From an uncultured Prevotella sp. (GTDB lineage: Bacteria > Bacteroidota > Bacteroidia > Bacteroidales > Bacteroidaceae), in contig CAJKQX010000041.1 of assembly GCA_905202125.1 (NCBI GenBank), positions 1 to 21,884 of the forward strand: 21,884 nucleotides of DNA, given 5' to 3'. A program made the translations under genes and the position numbers. The stretch's first letter is position 1. Every line of letters starts with the position of its first letter. Shown one piece after another: positions 15,255 to 21,884 of this stretch. The notes below the pieces were generated by a model. That model did no database searches. It was not told the DNA's origin and saw only the letters and a program-made list of their open reading frames with translations.

Positions 15255-16340
15255 ATGAAAAGACTTAATTTCCTTTGGGCATCGCTCTTCTCTATGATGC
15301 TCCTGAATGTTTTTACCGCATGTAGCGACGACGACACCCCCTGGTGGCAACAGAACGGATCTGAGGTGGAGATGGCGCGCAGTCGCGCCTTTGTACTCAA
15401 TGAGGGATCGTATGGCATGAACAATGCCACCGTCGGATATTTTGATTTCTCGACCGACAATGTGTTCCGTGGCGATATCTTCGAGGCCCAGAACGGTCGC
15501 AAGATTGGCGACACTGCGCAGGACATGGCATACGCCGACGGCAAACTGTATGTCGTGGTGGCCGGGTCCAACTATGTGGCTCGCCTCGACGGTGTGGGAC
15601 ATGAGGAGGCGCGACTGTCGTATGCCGACCATGCCGATCTGGGCGACCCGCGCTATGTGGCCGTATCCAAAGGCAAGTTGTATGTGTCGTCCTATGGCGG
15701 ATACGTGTCGCGCATCGATGCCAAGACAATGAAATTGGAGGGCTCGGTCCGCGTGGGCCGCAACCCCGAACAGCTGGTGGTCAGCGGCGGACGCATCTAT
15801 TGCGTCAACTCGGGATGGGGCACCGACAACACTCTCTCCATCATCGATGAGGCTGATTTCACTCGCGCCGAGACCGTCACCATCATGGACAACCCACAGC
15901 GACTGGTAGTAACAACCTCCGGCAAACTCGCCATTCAGGGCACGGGTGCCGACTATTCCTCTCCGCGCGTGGATGTGTACGACCCGCAGACACGTGAGAG
16001 CGTCACCATAGGCCAGGGCAGCAGCATGGCCACCCGGGGCAATGTGGTGTACGTGGCCAGCTCGGTGTGGAGTCCCGACGGCACCGCCACCTCTTTCTAC
16101 TCGTATGATGTGCAGACCGCGACCCGCAACGACAGCCCTCTCTCCGATATGCCCGCCGAAATGGCTGCGGCCACCTCATACAGCATCAACGTCAATCCTT
16201 ACAACAACCACATCTACGTCACCACCACGCTTTACAACCGCGGCGACGGCACGGTGTACCATTTTGATGCCACAGGCAAATACATAGGCAAGTTCACCTC
16301 GAACGGACAGAATCCCAGCAGGATAGTGTTCGTATATTGA
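15255..16340 (+). CDS. btuG: BtuG-like surface lipoprotein, beta-propeller
   Basis: A 361-residue lipoprotein with the lipobox NVFTAC (C23) followed by SDDD, which resembles the Bacteroidetes lipoprotein export signal and suggests exposure on the cell surface. The mature part is built of repeated four-stranded blades with YVTN/YncE-like motifs (GKLYVVVAGSNYVARLDG, GKLYVSSYGGYVSRID, GGRIYCVNSGWG, NNHIYVTTTLYN), compatible with a seven-bladed propeller. The start at 15255 gives a clean signal peptide. An in-frame ATG at 15222 adds eleven residues. It lies 76 bases after btuB and is probably under the same riboswitch. BtuG proteins of Bacteroides bind B12 very tightly and hand it to BtuB. Identification rests on fold, lipidation and position rather than on a diagnostic motif. 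Confidence 0.8.
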   Translation: MKRLNFLWASLFSMMLLNVFTACSDDDTPWWQQNGSEVEMARSRAFVLNEGSYGMNNATVGYFDFSTDNVFRGDIFEAQNGRKIGDTAQDMAYADGKLYVVVAGSNYVARLDGVGHEEARLSYADHADLGDPRYVAVSKGKLYVSSYGGYVSRIDAKTMKLEGSVRVGRNPEQLVVSGGRIYCVNSGWGTDNTLSIIDEADFTRAETVTIMDNPQRLVVTTSGKLAIQGTGADYSSPRVDVYDPQTRESVTIGQGSSMATRGNVVYVASSVWSPDGTATSFYSYDVQTATRNDSPLSDMPAEMAAATSYSINVNPYNNHIYVTTTLYNRGDGTVYHFDATGKYIGKFTSNGQNPSRIVFVY

Positions 16341-16375
16341 CGGGCGGTGAGGGCAGATTTTTTTCTCCTCATTTT

Positions 16376-16407
16376 ATTGCGTGGTATGAAAAATATGTGT
16401 AACTTTG
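16376..16407 (+). promoter_or_regulatory. Promoter of metK
   Basis: TAACTTTG at 16400-16407 matches the -7 element, and ATTG at 16376-16379 stands in for the -33 TTTG with 20 bases between them. Transcription would start near 16414, leaving a leader of about 145 bases before the metK ATG. Confidence 0.65.
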
Positions 16408-16434
16408 CGGCCGATTTTCAAAAACATGTTCAAC

Positions 16435-16486
16435 TCGATGTGGAAGAATTTGGCTGCTTGCAACCACACTAAAAAATGCTAAAACT
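16435..16486 (+). ncRNA. SAM-II-like riboswitch in the metK leader
   Basis: A small H-type pseudoknot is predicted. P1 is TGTGG (16439-16443) with CCACA (16464-16468). P2 is TTTGGC (16449-16454) with GCTAAA (16478-16483), including one G-U pair. The loop sequences ATTTGG, TTGCAA (16458-16463) and GCTAAAA match, as I recall them, the conserved single-stranded segments of SAM-II aptamers, which have ATTT, TTGCAA and GCTAAA in the same order. The gene downstream makes SAM, so the assignment fits. The aptamer is about 75 bases from the start codon, farther than in classic SAM-II leaders. SAM-I features are absent. Confidence 0.62.
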
Positions 16487-16488
16487 GC

Positions 16489-16559
16489 GAAATCCTATTC
16501 ATTTACAGATTTCCGACGGTAACTTGGCGTTTTTCCACTAAATAAAAAAATTGGAAAAA
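16489..16559 (+). promoter_or_regulatory. metK leader hairpins covering the translation start
   Basis: Two hairpins follow the aptamer-like pseudoknot. One is GAAATC (16489-16494) with GATTTC (16508-16513). The other is TTTTTCCA (16530-16537) with TGGAAAAA (16552-16559), a perfect eight-base stem that takes in the GGAAAAA ribosome-binding region and the A of the ATG. The second stem would block initiation when formed, consistent with a translational expression platform. How it couples to the pseudoknot is not visible. Confidence 0.5.
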
Positions 16560-17821
16560 TGAATTATCTCTTTTCTTCAGAATCAGTGTCGGAAGGACAT
16601 CCCGACAAAGTGGCCGACCAGATATCGGACGCTCTTCTCGATCAGTTCTTGGCCTACGACGAAGGTGCACACTGCGCCATCGAGTCGTTTGTGACCACCG
16701 GTCAGGTGGTGATCATGGGTGAGGTGCGCTCGGAGGCTTACATCGACCTGCAGACTATCGCGCGCAAAACCATCAACCGTATAGGATACACCAAGTCGGA
16801 GTATCAGTTTGACGGCAACTCGTGCGGAGTGCTCACCGCCATTCACGAACAGAGCGGCGACATCAACCGCGGTGTGAGCCGACAGCAGGAGGACGAGCAG
16901 GGCGCCGGCGACCAGGGCATGATGTTCGGCTACGCCACCAACGAGACGGAGAACTATATGCCCGTGTCGCTCGATCTGGCACATCTCATCATGCGCACAC
17001 TGGCCGACATACGCAAGGAAGGCAAGGAAATGACCTACCTGCGCCCCGACTCGAAGAGCCAGGTGACGGTGGAATACAACGACGACAACGAGCCCGTGCG
17101 CATAGACACCATCGTGGTCTCCACGCAGCACGACGAGTTCGGCGAAAGCGACGAGGATATGCTCGCATGCATCAAGAATGACGTGATAAACATCCTCATG
17201 CCGCGCGTCAAGGCCTCGATACACAGCGAGAAAGTGCTCGCACTATTCGGCGACGACATCAAGTATTTTGTCAATCCCACGGGCAAGTTCGTTATCGGCG
17301 GCCCCCACGGTGATACGGGTCTGACCGGCCGCAAGATCATCGTCGACACCTACGGCGGCAAGGGAGCCCACGGCGGAGGTGCCTTCTCGGGCAAGGATCC
17401 CAGCAAGGTGGATCGCTCGGCAGCATACGCCGCACGCTACATAGCCAAGAACATGGTGGCCGCGGGAGTGGCCGACGAGATGCTCGTGCAGATCAGTTAT
17501 GCCATCGGTGTGGCTCGTCCTGTCAACATATATGTGAACACCTACGGCCGCAGCCGCGTGAACATGAGCGACGGCGAGATAGCCCGCAAGATAGACGAGA
17601 TGTTCGACCTGCGCCCCAAAGCCATCGAACGCTCGCTCAAACTGCGCCAGCCGATGTATCTGGAGACTGCCGCCTACGGGCACATGGGGCGTAGGAACGA
17701 GGTGGTGAAGAAGACCTTCACCAGTCACTATCATCCCACACGCACCATCGAGGTGGAACTCTTCACATGGGAGAAGCTCGACCGTGTGGACGAGATACGC
17801 AAGGTCTTCGGACTCGACTGA
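16559..17821 (+). CDS. metK: S-adenosylmethionine synthetase
   Basis: A 420-residue methionine adenosyltransferase that makes SAM from methionine and ATP in the cytoplasm. Signatures: SEGHPDKVADQISDALLD at 11-28 (ATP/Mg site), GAGDQGMMFGYA (the MAT hexapeptide-type motif), HGDTGLTGRKIIVDTYGG, and GGGAFSGKDPSKVDRSAAY near residues 275-293. The length, longer than the E. coli enzyme, is normal for Bacteroidetes. Its leader holds a SAM-II-like element and an RBS hairpin, so feedback by SAM is likely. It is followed by a strong hairpin and then by the DUF4271 gene. Confidence 0.97.
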   Translation: MNYLFSSESVSEGHPDKVADQISDALLDQFLAYDEGAHCAIESFVTTGQVVIMGEVRSEAYIDLQTIARKTINRIGYTKSEYQFDGNSCGVLTAIHEQSGDINRGVSRQQEDEQGAGDQGMMFGYATNETENYMPVSLDLAHLIMRTLADIRKEGKEMTYLRPDSKSQVTVEYNDDNEPVRIDTIVVSTQHDEFGESDEDMLACIKNDVINILMPRVKASIHSEKVLALFGDDIKYFVNPTGKFVIGGPHGDTGLTGRKIIVDTYGGKGAHGGGAFSGKDPSKVDRSAAYAARYIAKNMVAAGVADEMLVQISYAIGVARPVNIYVNTYGRSRVNMSDGEIARKIDEMFDLRPKAIERSLKLRQPMYLETAAYGHMGRRNEVVKKTFTSHYHPTRTIEVELFTWEKLDRVDEIRKVFGLD

Positions 17822-17825
17822 CAGT

Positions 17826-17862
17826 TTCGCGGCGGAGACTGACCGGATGTGTCCGCCGCGAA
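17826..17862 (+). terminator. Strong hairpin downstream of metK
   Basis: A perfect 11-base inverted repeat, TTCGCGGCGGA (17826-17836) with TCCGCCGCGAA (17852-17862), with a 15-base loop, starting four bases after the metK stop. It is GC-rich and stable, but no T-run follows, so it may be an incomplete terminator or an mRNA-stabilising 3' end. It ends 24 bases before the next start codon. Confidence 0.6.
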
Positions 17863-17886
17863 TGTTAAGGCAATACGATAATTCAT

Positions 17887-18909
17887 ATGTTTCAGAATCC
17901 CGACTCCATACAAGCAGAGGTGACTTCGGCCGCCATAGAGGCCCACGCAGACAGTACGCACCATCACGTGCTCACTCCGCGCGAGGTGCTAAAGTGGCTT
18001 CCCGCCGACGCCACACCGGCACAACAAGACTCGGCCATACAGGCGCACATCCGTCCGTCGGAGATACACTGGAGCGAATGTCCGGACACTCTGCATCTGC
18101 CCGGCATGCCCGTGGGTCGTAGCATACACGATGTGAGCCTGCCCAAGTACTATCGTGAGTCCTATTTCACGGGCAAACCACATTTCCATTCCGACATGTT
18201 CGGCGGTCGGCTGGGTATGGCCGGCGACCCCGTGCCATACAGCATAGCGCGCGACAACGTTATCACGCTCATTCTTTTGGGATGTTTCATGCTGGCCGCG
18301 GTGTCTATGTCCAAGTCGCTCAGATTCATGTCGCGCCAGCTGAAGGAGTTCTTCCGCATCCATCACGGACGCGTAACCGACATCACCGAGACGGCCAACG
18401 AGCTGCGCTTTCAGCTCTTCCTCGTCATGCAGACCTGTCTGCTGCAGGCCCTCGTCTATTTCTTCTACGTGGAGACGTTCGTCAGCGACACGTTCACTAT
18501 CGACCAGTACGCCGTGACGGGCATCTTCGCCTCTGCCATTGCCGCCTTCCACATGGTCAAGGCCGGTGCCTACTGGCTCACGGGAGTAGTGTTTTTCGGA
18601 CGGCGGAGCACAGAGATGTGGATGAAGTCGTTCCTCTTTATACTCGCCATCGAGGGTGTGGCGATGTTCCCGGTGGTAATGTTGCAAGCATATTTTTACA
18701 TGCCCGTGAAGGCCACACTCGTGTGTGTGCTGCTCATAGTGCTGTTTTTCAGAATATTGTCGATGTACAGGACTTATAATATCTTTTTCGTCCGGAGACG
18801 AGCTTATCTGCAAAATTTTTTGTACTTTTGCACCCTTGAAATCATGCCTGTGGTCGGACTACTCGGATTCCTGGCCACGGTGAGCAGCTATTTGAAAGTA
18901 AGTTTCTAA
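17887..18909 (+). CDS. DUF4271-family membrane protein
   Basis: A 340-residue protein of unknown function. The first 120 residues are soluble and poorly conserved, rich in His, Asp and Pro (HADSTHHHVLTPREV, YYRESYFTGKP). The rest has about six membrane segments, roughly 124-140, 176-196, 207-225, 246-267, 274-292 and 310-335. The C-terminal half, including YRTYNIFFVRR and LEIMPVVGLLGFL, matches my recollection of DUF4271, which in Bacteroidales is usually found directly before hemD. Here too it is 12 bases ahead of hemD on the same strand. A role connected with tetrapyrrole metabolism or the envelope is only suggested by that neighbourhood. Length is at the long end because of the N-terminal extension. 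Confidence 0.8.
   Translation: MFQNPDSIQAEVTSAAIEAHADSTHHHVLTPREVLKWLPADATPAQQDSAIQAHIRPSEIHWSECPDTLHLPGMPVGRSIHDVSLPKYYRESYFTGKPHFHSDMFGGRLGMAGDPVPYSIARDNVITLILLGCFMLAAVSMSKSLRFMSRQLKEFFRIHHGRVTDITETANELRFQLFLVMQTCLLQALVYFFYVETFVSDTFTIDQYAVTGIFASAIAAFHMVKAGAYWLTGVVFFGRRSTEMWMKSFLFILAIEGVAMFPVVMLQAYFYMPVKATLVCVLLIVLFFRILSMYRTYNIFFVRRRAYLQNFLYFCTLEIMPVVGLLGFLATVSSYLKVSF
18823..18830 (+). promoter_or_regulatory. Possible internal promoter for hemD
   Basis: TACTTTTG, preceded by a T-run and followed by CAC, matches the -7 element. It lies inside the 3' end of the DUF4271 gene, about 90 bases before the hemD start. No clear -33 partner is seen, and the site is constrained by coding sequence, so it may be chance. 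Confidence 0.3.
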
Positions 18910-18921
18910 TTAAAAGGTGAG

Positions 18922-19668
18922 ATGATAAACAAAATCTTGATTTCCCAGCCGGAGCCGACAAGTGAGAGATCGCCATACTACGATATTGCAAGAGACTATG
19001 GTGTGGAACTTGTTTTCAGACCGTTCATCAAAGTGGAATGTCTGAGCCCGAAAGAATTTCGTCAGCAGAAAGTGAATATCCTCGATTATACAGCCGTGGT
19101 GTTCACATCGCGTCATGCCATCGACAAGTATTTCAGCCTTGCCAAAGAGATGCGCCTGGAGATACCCGAGGACATGAAATATTTCTGCATCACCGAGACC
19201 ATAGCCCTTTATATTCAGAAATACGTGCAGTATCGCAAACGCAAGGTGTTCTTTGGCAACACCGGCAAGATGGACGATCTGCTGCCGACAATGGTCAAAC
19301 ACAAGAACGAGAAATACCTCGTGCCGCTGAGCGAATCGCACAATGACGACCTCAAAAACATGTTCGACTCAAAGAAGCTCGTACATACCGAGGTCGTGAT
19401 GTATCGCACGGTGAGCAACGATTTCACCGAGGAGGAAGTGAAATCCTTCGACTACGACCTGCTGCTCTTCTTCAGTCCGATGGGAATAAAGTCGTTCACC
19501 AAGAACATACCCGACGAGAAACGCAAGGGAGTGCACATCGGCACCTTCGGCCCTATCACCGCCAAAGCAGTGACCGAGGCCGGTCTGACCCTCCACTTTG
19601 AGGCTCCCACAAAGCAACATCCTTCGATGACAAGCGCATTGAAGGCTTATCTCGATAAACACAAGTGA
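18922..19668 (+). CDS. hemD: Uroporphyrinogen-III synthase
   Basis: A 248-residue enzyme of the HemD family that closes and rearranges hydroxymethylbilane into uroporphyrinogen III, the branch point to haem, sirohaem and cobalamin. The family is weakly conserved, but the two-lobed pattern is visible: KILISQPEP at the start, DYTAVVFTSRHAIDKYF in lobe one, then the second lobe with DYDLLLFFSPMGIKSFTKN, HIGTFGPITAKAVTEAGL and the C-terminal HPSMTSALKAYL. Length matches. No other haem or cobalamin synthesis gene is present here. The stop overlaps a GTG in the rnpA frame, and the real rnpA ATG follows after two bases. Confidence 0.88.
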   Translation: MINKILISQPEPTSERSPYYDIARDYGVELVFRPFIKVECLSPKEFRQQKVNILDYTAVVFTSRHAIDKYFSLAKEMRLEIPEDMKYFCITETIALYIQKYVQYRKRKVFFGNTGKMDDLLPTMVKHKNEKYLVPLSESHNDDLKNMFDSKKLVHTEVVMYRTVSNDFTEEEVKSFDYDLLLFFSPMGIKSFTKNIPDEKRKGVHIGTFGPITAKAVTEAGLTLHFEAPTKQHPSMTSALKAYLDKHK

Positions 19669-19670
19669 CA

Positions 19671-20069
19671 ATGCCGGAAACCGGACCTTTCACACTCGGA
19701 AAGGAAGAGCGCATCAACAGCAAATTACTGATAGAAAAGCTCTTTGGCGGAGGTGGCAGTCGTGCCATGTCTGCATTTCCCATCCGAATGGTGTACAGGT
19801 TTGACGATGTGGAGAATATGCCACAGGCGGCCATGATGGTGAGCGTCTCGAAAAGACGATTCAAGCATGCCGTCGACCGCAACCGGGTGAAACGGCAGAT
19901 GCGCGAGGCCTATCGCAAAAACAAATACATACTCCTCGACCGCCTCGAAGGACAGCCTGAGCGCCGGGTGTCGATGGCTTTCATCTGGATAGACGACCGT
20001 CTGCACCCGTCCGTTGATGTGGAGACGAACATGCGCAATCTGCTCATGAGGCTGAGCGAGAAACTATGA
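19671..20069 (+). CDS. rnpA: Ribonuclease P protein component
   Basis: A 132-residue basic protein that binds the RNase P RNA and helps position pre-tRNA 5' leaders. FTLGKEERINSKLLIEKLF at the N-terminus and DRNRVKRQMREAYR at 69-82 (the RNR signature helix) identify it. The ATG at 19671 follows the hemD stop by two bases. A GTG at 19665 overlapping that stop would add two residues. The 3' end overlaps yidD by four bases, the usual rnpA-yidD arrangement. Confidence 0.95.
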   Translation: MPETGPFTLGKEERINSKLLIEKLFGGGGSRAMSAFPIRMVYRFDDVENMPQAAMMVSVSKRRFKHAVDRNRVKRQMREAYRKNKYILLDRLEGQPERRVSMAFIWIDDRLHPSVDVETNMRNLLMRLSEKL

Positions 20070-20317
20070 ATGCCGTGCGCCGGATATTGAAGATGCTGTC
20101 CTATGTCGCCGTTGCCGTGCTCGTGGCGCCGGTGATATTCTATCAGAAATTCATCTCGCCCTTCACGCCACCCTCGTGTCGGTTCACACCCTCGTGCTCG
20201 GAGTATGCCCGCCAGGCCCTCATCAAGCACGGACCCGTCAAGGGACTCTGGCTCGCCGTGAGACGTCTGCTCAGATGTCATCCCTGGGGCGGCAGCGGAT
20301 ACGACCCCGTGCCCTGA
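20066..20317 (+). CDS. yidD: Membrane protein insertion efficiency factor YidD
   Basis: An 83-residue small membrane-associated protein. YQKFISPFTPPSCRFTPSCSEYA (26-48), then HG at 55-56 and LLRCHPWGGSGYDPVP at the C-terminus are the family signature, with conserved cysteines C38, C44 and C71. An amphipathic or hydrophobic N-terminal helix is at about 8-25. The start overlaps the rnpA stop by four bases, implying translational coupling. YidD assists YidC-dependent insertion of inner-membrane proteins. Confidence 0.95.
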   Translation: MNAVRRILKMLSYVAVAVLVAPVIFYQKFISPFTPPSCRFTPSCSEYARQALIKHGPVKGLWLAVRRLLRCHPWGGSGYDPVP

Positions 20318-20403
20318 CCGTGGACACGTATTCTGCACCTCAATCCGAATCATTTCATATCATCGACAATAGCTTACCAATAAATAAAAAAATCAAACAC
20401 ACA

Positions 20404-21705
20404 ATGATAAAGAATTTTGTTGAAGAACTGCGCTGGCGCGGTATGCTGGCACAGATAATGCCGGGAACGGAGGAACTGTTGCAAAAGGAGATGGTGACAG
20501 CCTATCTCGGTACCGACCCGACGGCCGACTCGCTCCACATAGGACATCTCTGCGGCATCATGATGCTGCGTCATCTGCAACGCTGCGGACACAAGCCCAT
20601 CATCCTCGTGGGTGGTGCCACGGGTATGATTGGCGATCCTTCGGGCAAGAGCCAGGAGCGCAATCTGCTCGACAGCGAGACCTTGTACCACAACCAGGAG
20701 TGCATCAAGAAGCAGGTGTCCAAATTTCTCGATTTCGAGGCTGAGGGCCCCAACGCTGCCGAGATGGTCAACAACTACGACTGGATGAAGGACTTTACGT
20801 TCCTCGACTTTGCCCGCACCGTGGGCAAGCACATCACCGTCAACTACATGATGGCCAAAGAGAGTGTGCAGCAGCGTCTCAACGGTTCGGCCCGCGACGG
20901 ACTCTCGTTCACCGAGTTCACTTATCAGCTCCTCCAGGGCTACGATTTCCTCTACCTCTATCAGCACAAGGGCTGCAAGCTGCAGCTCGGTGGCAACGAC
21001 CAGTGGGGCAACATGACCACCGGTACGGAGCTCATACGCCGCACTCTTGGCAATGAGACCGAGGCCTACGCCCTCACCTGTCCGCTCATCACAAAGGCCG
21101 ACGGCAAGAAATTCGGCAAGACCGAGAGCGGCAACATCTGGCTCGACCGCAACCGCACCACGCCGTATACGTTCTACCAGTTCTGGCTCAACGTGAGCGA
21201 CGACGATGCCGAGCGTTACATCAAGATATTCACAAGTCTCGACCGCGAGACCATCGGGGCGCTCGTCGAGGAGCACAAGCAAGACCCCGGCCGTCGCGTG
21301 CTGCAGAAACGTCTGGCCGAGGAAATCACCGTCATGGTACACTCGCAGGAAGACCTCGAGACAGCACAGGAGGCGTCGAGCATACTCTTCGGCAAGGGAA
21401 CGAAAGAAACCCTGCAGAAATTTGACGAGGCCACACTGCTCAGCATCTTCGAAGGTGTGCCCCATTTCACCCTCGACAAGACCCTGTTGGGACAGCCGGC
21501 CGTGGAACTCTTCACACGCGACGACGTGAAGATATTTGCCAGCAAAGGCGAGATGCGCAAACTGGTGCAGGGCGGCGGCGTCTCGCTCAACAAGGAGAAG
21601 CTCGAGGCTTTCGACCGCGTGGTGACAGCCGACGACCTCATCGACGGCAAGTATCTGCTCGTGCAGCGCGGCAAGAAGAATTATTATCTCATCACGGTGA
21701 AATAA
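20404..21705 (+). CDS. tyrS: Tyrosyl-tRNA synthetase
   Basis: A 433-residue class I aminoacyl-tRNA synthetase that charges tRNA-Tyr. The HIGH motif is intact at residues 45-48 (SLHIGHL), and KFGKT at 236-240 is the KMSKS equivalent. GGNDQWGNM at 196-204 is the tyrosine/adenylate-binding region. An S4-like RNA-binding domain occupies about 360-433 (VKIFASKGEMRKLVQGGGVSLN to YLLVQRGKKNYYLI). The ATG at 20404 is chosen because the upstream in-frame extension overlaps yidD and is not protein-like. The 86-bp gap after yidD shows no clear promoter, so it may be read from the rnpA operon. Confidence 0.96.
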   Translation: MIKNFVEELRWRGMLAQIMPGTEELLQKEMVTAYLGTDPTADSLHIGHLCGIMMLRHLQRCGHKPIILVGGATGMIGDPSGKSQERNLLDSETLYHNQECIKKQVSKFLDFEAEGPNAAEMVNNYDWMKDFTFLDFARTVGKHITVNYMMAKESVQQRLNGSARDGLSFTEFTYQLLQGYDFLYLYQHKGCKLQLGGNDQWGNMTTGTELIRRTLGNETEAYALTCPLITKADGKKFGKTESGNIWLDRNRTTPYTFYQFWLNVSDDDAERYIKIFTSLDRETIGALVEEHKQDPGRRVLQKRLAEEITVMVHSQEDLETAQEASSILFGKGTKETLQKFDEATLLSIFEGVPHFTLDKTLLGQPAVELFTRDDVKIFASKGEMRKLVQGGGVSLNKEKLEAFDRVVTADDLIDGKYLLVQRGKKNYYLITVK

Positions 21706-21759
21706 TGTTTTCAACCTTTTCGCGTATTGGAAAAGTATTTTCAGTATGTGTGTAATGGG

Positions 21760-21793
21760 TGTAGGGCCGTAATCTGTTGCGGCCGCAAGGGGG
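21760..21793 (+). repeat. Dispersed palindromic repeat, copy C
   Basis: TGTAGGGCCG followed by a short spacer and TTGCGGCCGCAA, then a G-run. It is 54 bases downstream of the tyrS stop, so it could also serve as the tyrS 3' hairpin. Its G-run flank is shared, in reverse, with copy A. Confidence 0.75.
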
Positions 21794-21854
21794 TGAATGT
21801 CTTGAATATATTTCGTTCAGGTATGGATTGATTGTATGTCAAGATACAGGTCTT

Positions 21855-21884
21855 CTTGCGGCCGCAAAAGTTTGCGGCCCTACA
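21855..21884 (-). repeat. Dispersed palindromic repeat, copy D
   Basis: Identical over 30 bases to positions 10-39 and in the same orientation, so the window is bounded by direct copies. It is inverted relative to copy C, 61 bases away. Confidence 0.8.

Larger units (their letters stand above)
21760..21884. mobile_element. MITE-like unit with terminal inverted repeats
   Basis: Copies C and D of the dispersed repeat lie head to head and form the ends of a 125-bp unit. The left arm 21760-21789 (TGTAGGGCCGTAATCTGTTG, then CGGCCGCAAG) matches the reverse complement of the right arm (21855-21884) at about 26 of 30 positions. Each arm itself contains the palindrome TTGCGGCCGCAA. The 65-bp interior is AT-rich and has no coding potential. 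The right boundary coincides with the window edge, so a target-site duplication cannot be checked. No transposase is present; if mobile, it would depend on one in trans. Confidence 0.5.

Noticed and set aside
16414..16490. SAM-I riboswitch in the metK leader
   Set aside because: The SAM-I core sequences and four-helix layout are absent. The short pseudoknot with TTGCAA and GCTAAA fits SAM-II better.
20374..21714. Long minus-strand open frame opposite tyrS (446 codons)
   Set aside because: tyrS has complete HIGH, KFGKT and S4 features. The antisense translation has no recognisable motif.
1..21884. CRISPR array, based on several similar short repeats
   Set aside because: The repeats are kilobases apart, in mixed orientation, with no regular spacers and no cas genes.

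Overview
This window is a piece of a Bacteroidales chromosome, most likely Prevotellaceae or a close relative. The protein families point there (TGS-fused nucleoside kinase, DUF4271 protein beside HemD, BtuB with a BtuG-like surface lipoprotein, secreted GH127). So do the promoter motifs: TTTG / TAnnTTTG spaced about 20 bp, the Bacteroidetes type, which is clearest upstream of rbfA and metK. Placement below order level is inference. No rRNA, tRNA, CRISPR array, transposase or phage gene was seen.

Layout. Positions 1-151 hold a palindromic GGCC-rich repeat. Positions 152-3999 (minus strand) carry RNase R, then rbfA overlapping a LolC/E-type permease. Positions 4170-6150 (plus) hold an NAD-dependent epimerase/dehydratase followed at once by a PAP2 phosphatase resembling Aur1/IPC synthase, a pair that fits complex-lipid (possibly sphingolipid) metabolism. 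A short winged-helix gene that looks truncated follows at 6177-6695, then a secreted GH127 beta-L-arabinofuranosidase (6822-8885). A convergent TGS/uridine-kinase-like protein (8982-10643) is divergent from a Na/Pi-cotransporter family protein (10721-12436).

Positions 12437-12969 are non-coding and unusually structured. They hold an ArgR-box-like operator pair with no arginine gene beside it, a compact predicted three-way-junction element (12704-12770), a half copy of the dispersed repeat, and a promoter. A cobalamin riboswitch (about 12970-13125) then leads into btuB and a btuG-like lipoprotein, a B12 capture unit.

The right third starts with metK behind a leader that reads as a SAM-II-like pseudoknot plus a hairpin covering the ribosome-binding region and start codon. 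DUF4271, hemD, rnpA, yidD and tyrS follow, all on the plus strand and mostly close-packed or overlapping. The window ends in a 125-bp MITE-like unit with about 30-bp terminal inverted repeats. Related sequences occur at 10-40, 8916-8950 and 12929-12941, so the 21.9-kb block is bounded at both ends by the same 30-bp sequence in direct orientation.

Most of the window is ordinary core genome. The parts worth a second look are the intergenic elements, the metK leader, the epimerase/PAP2 pair and the truncated winged-helix gene.
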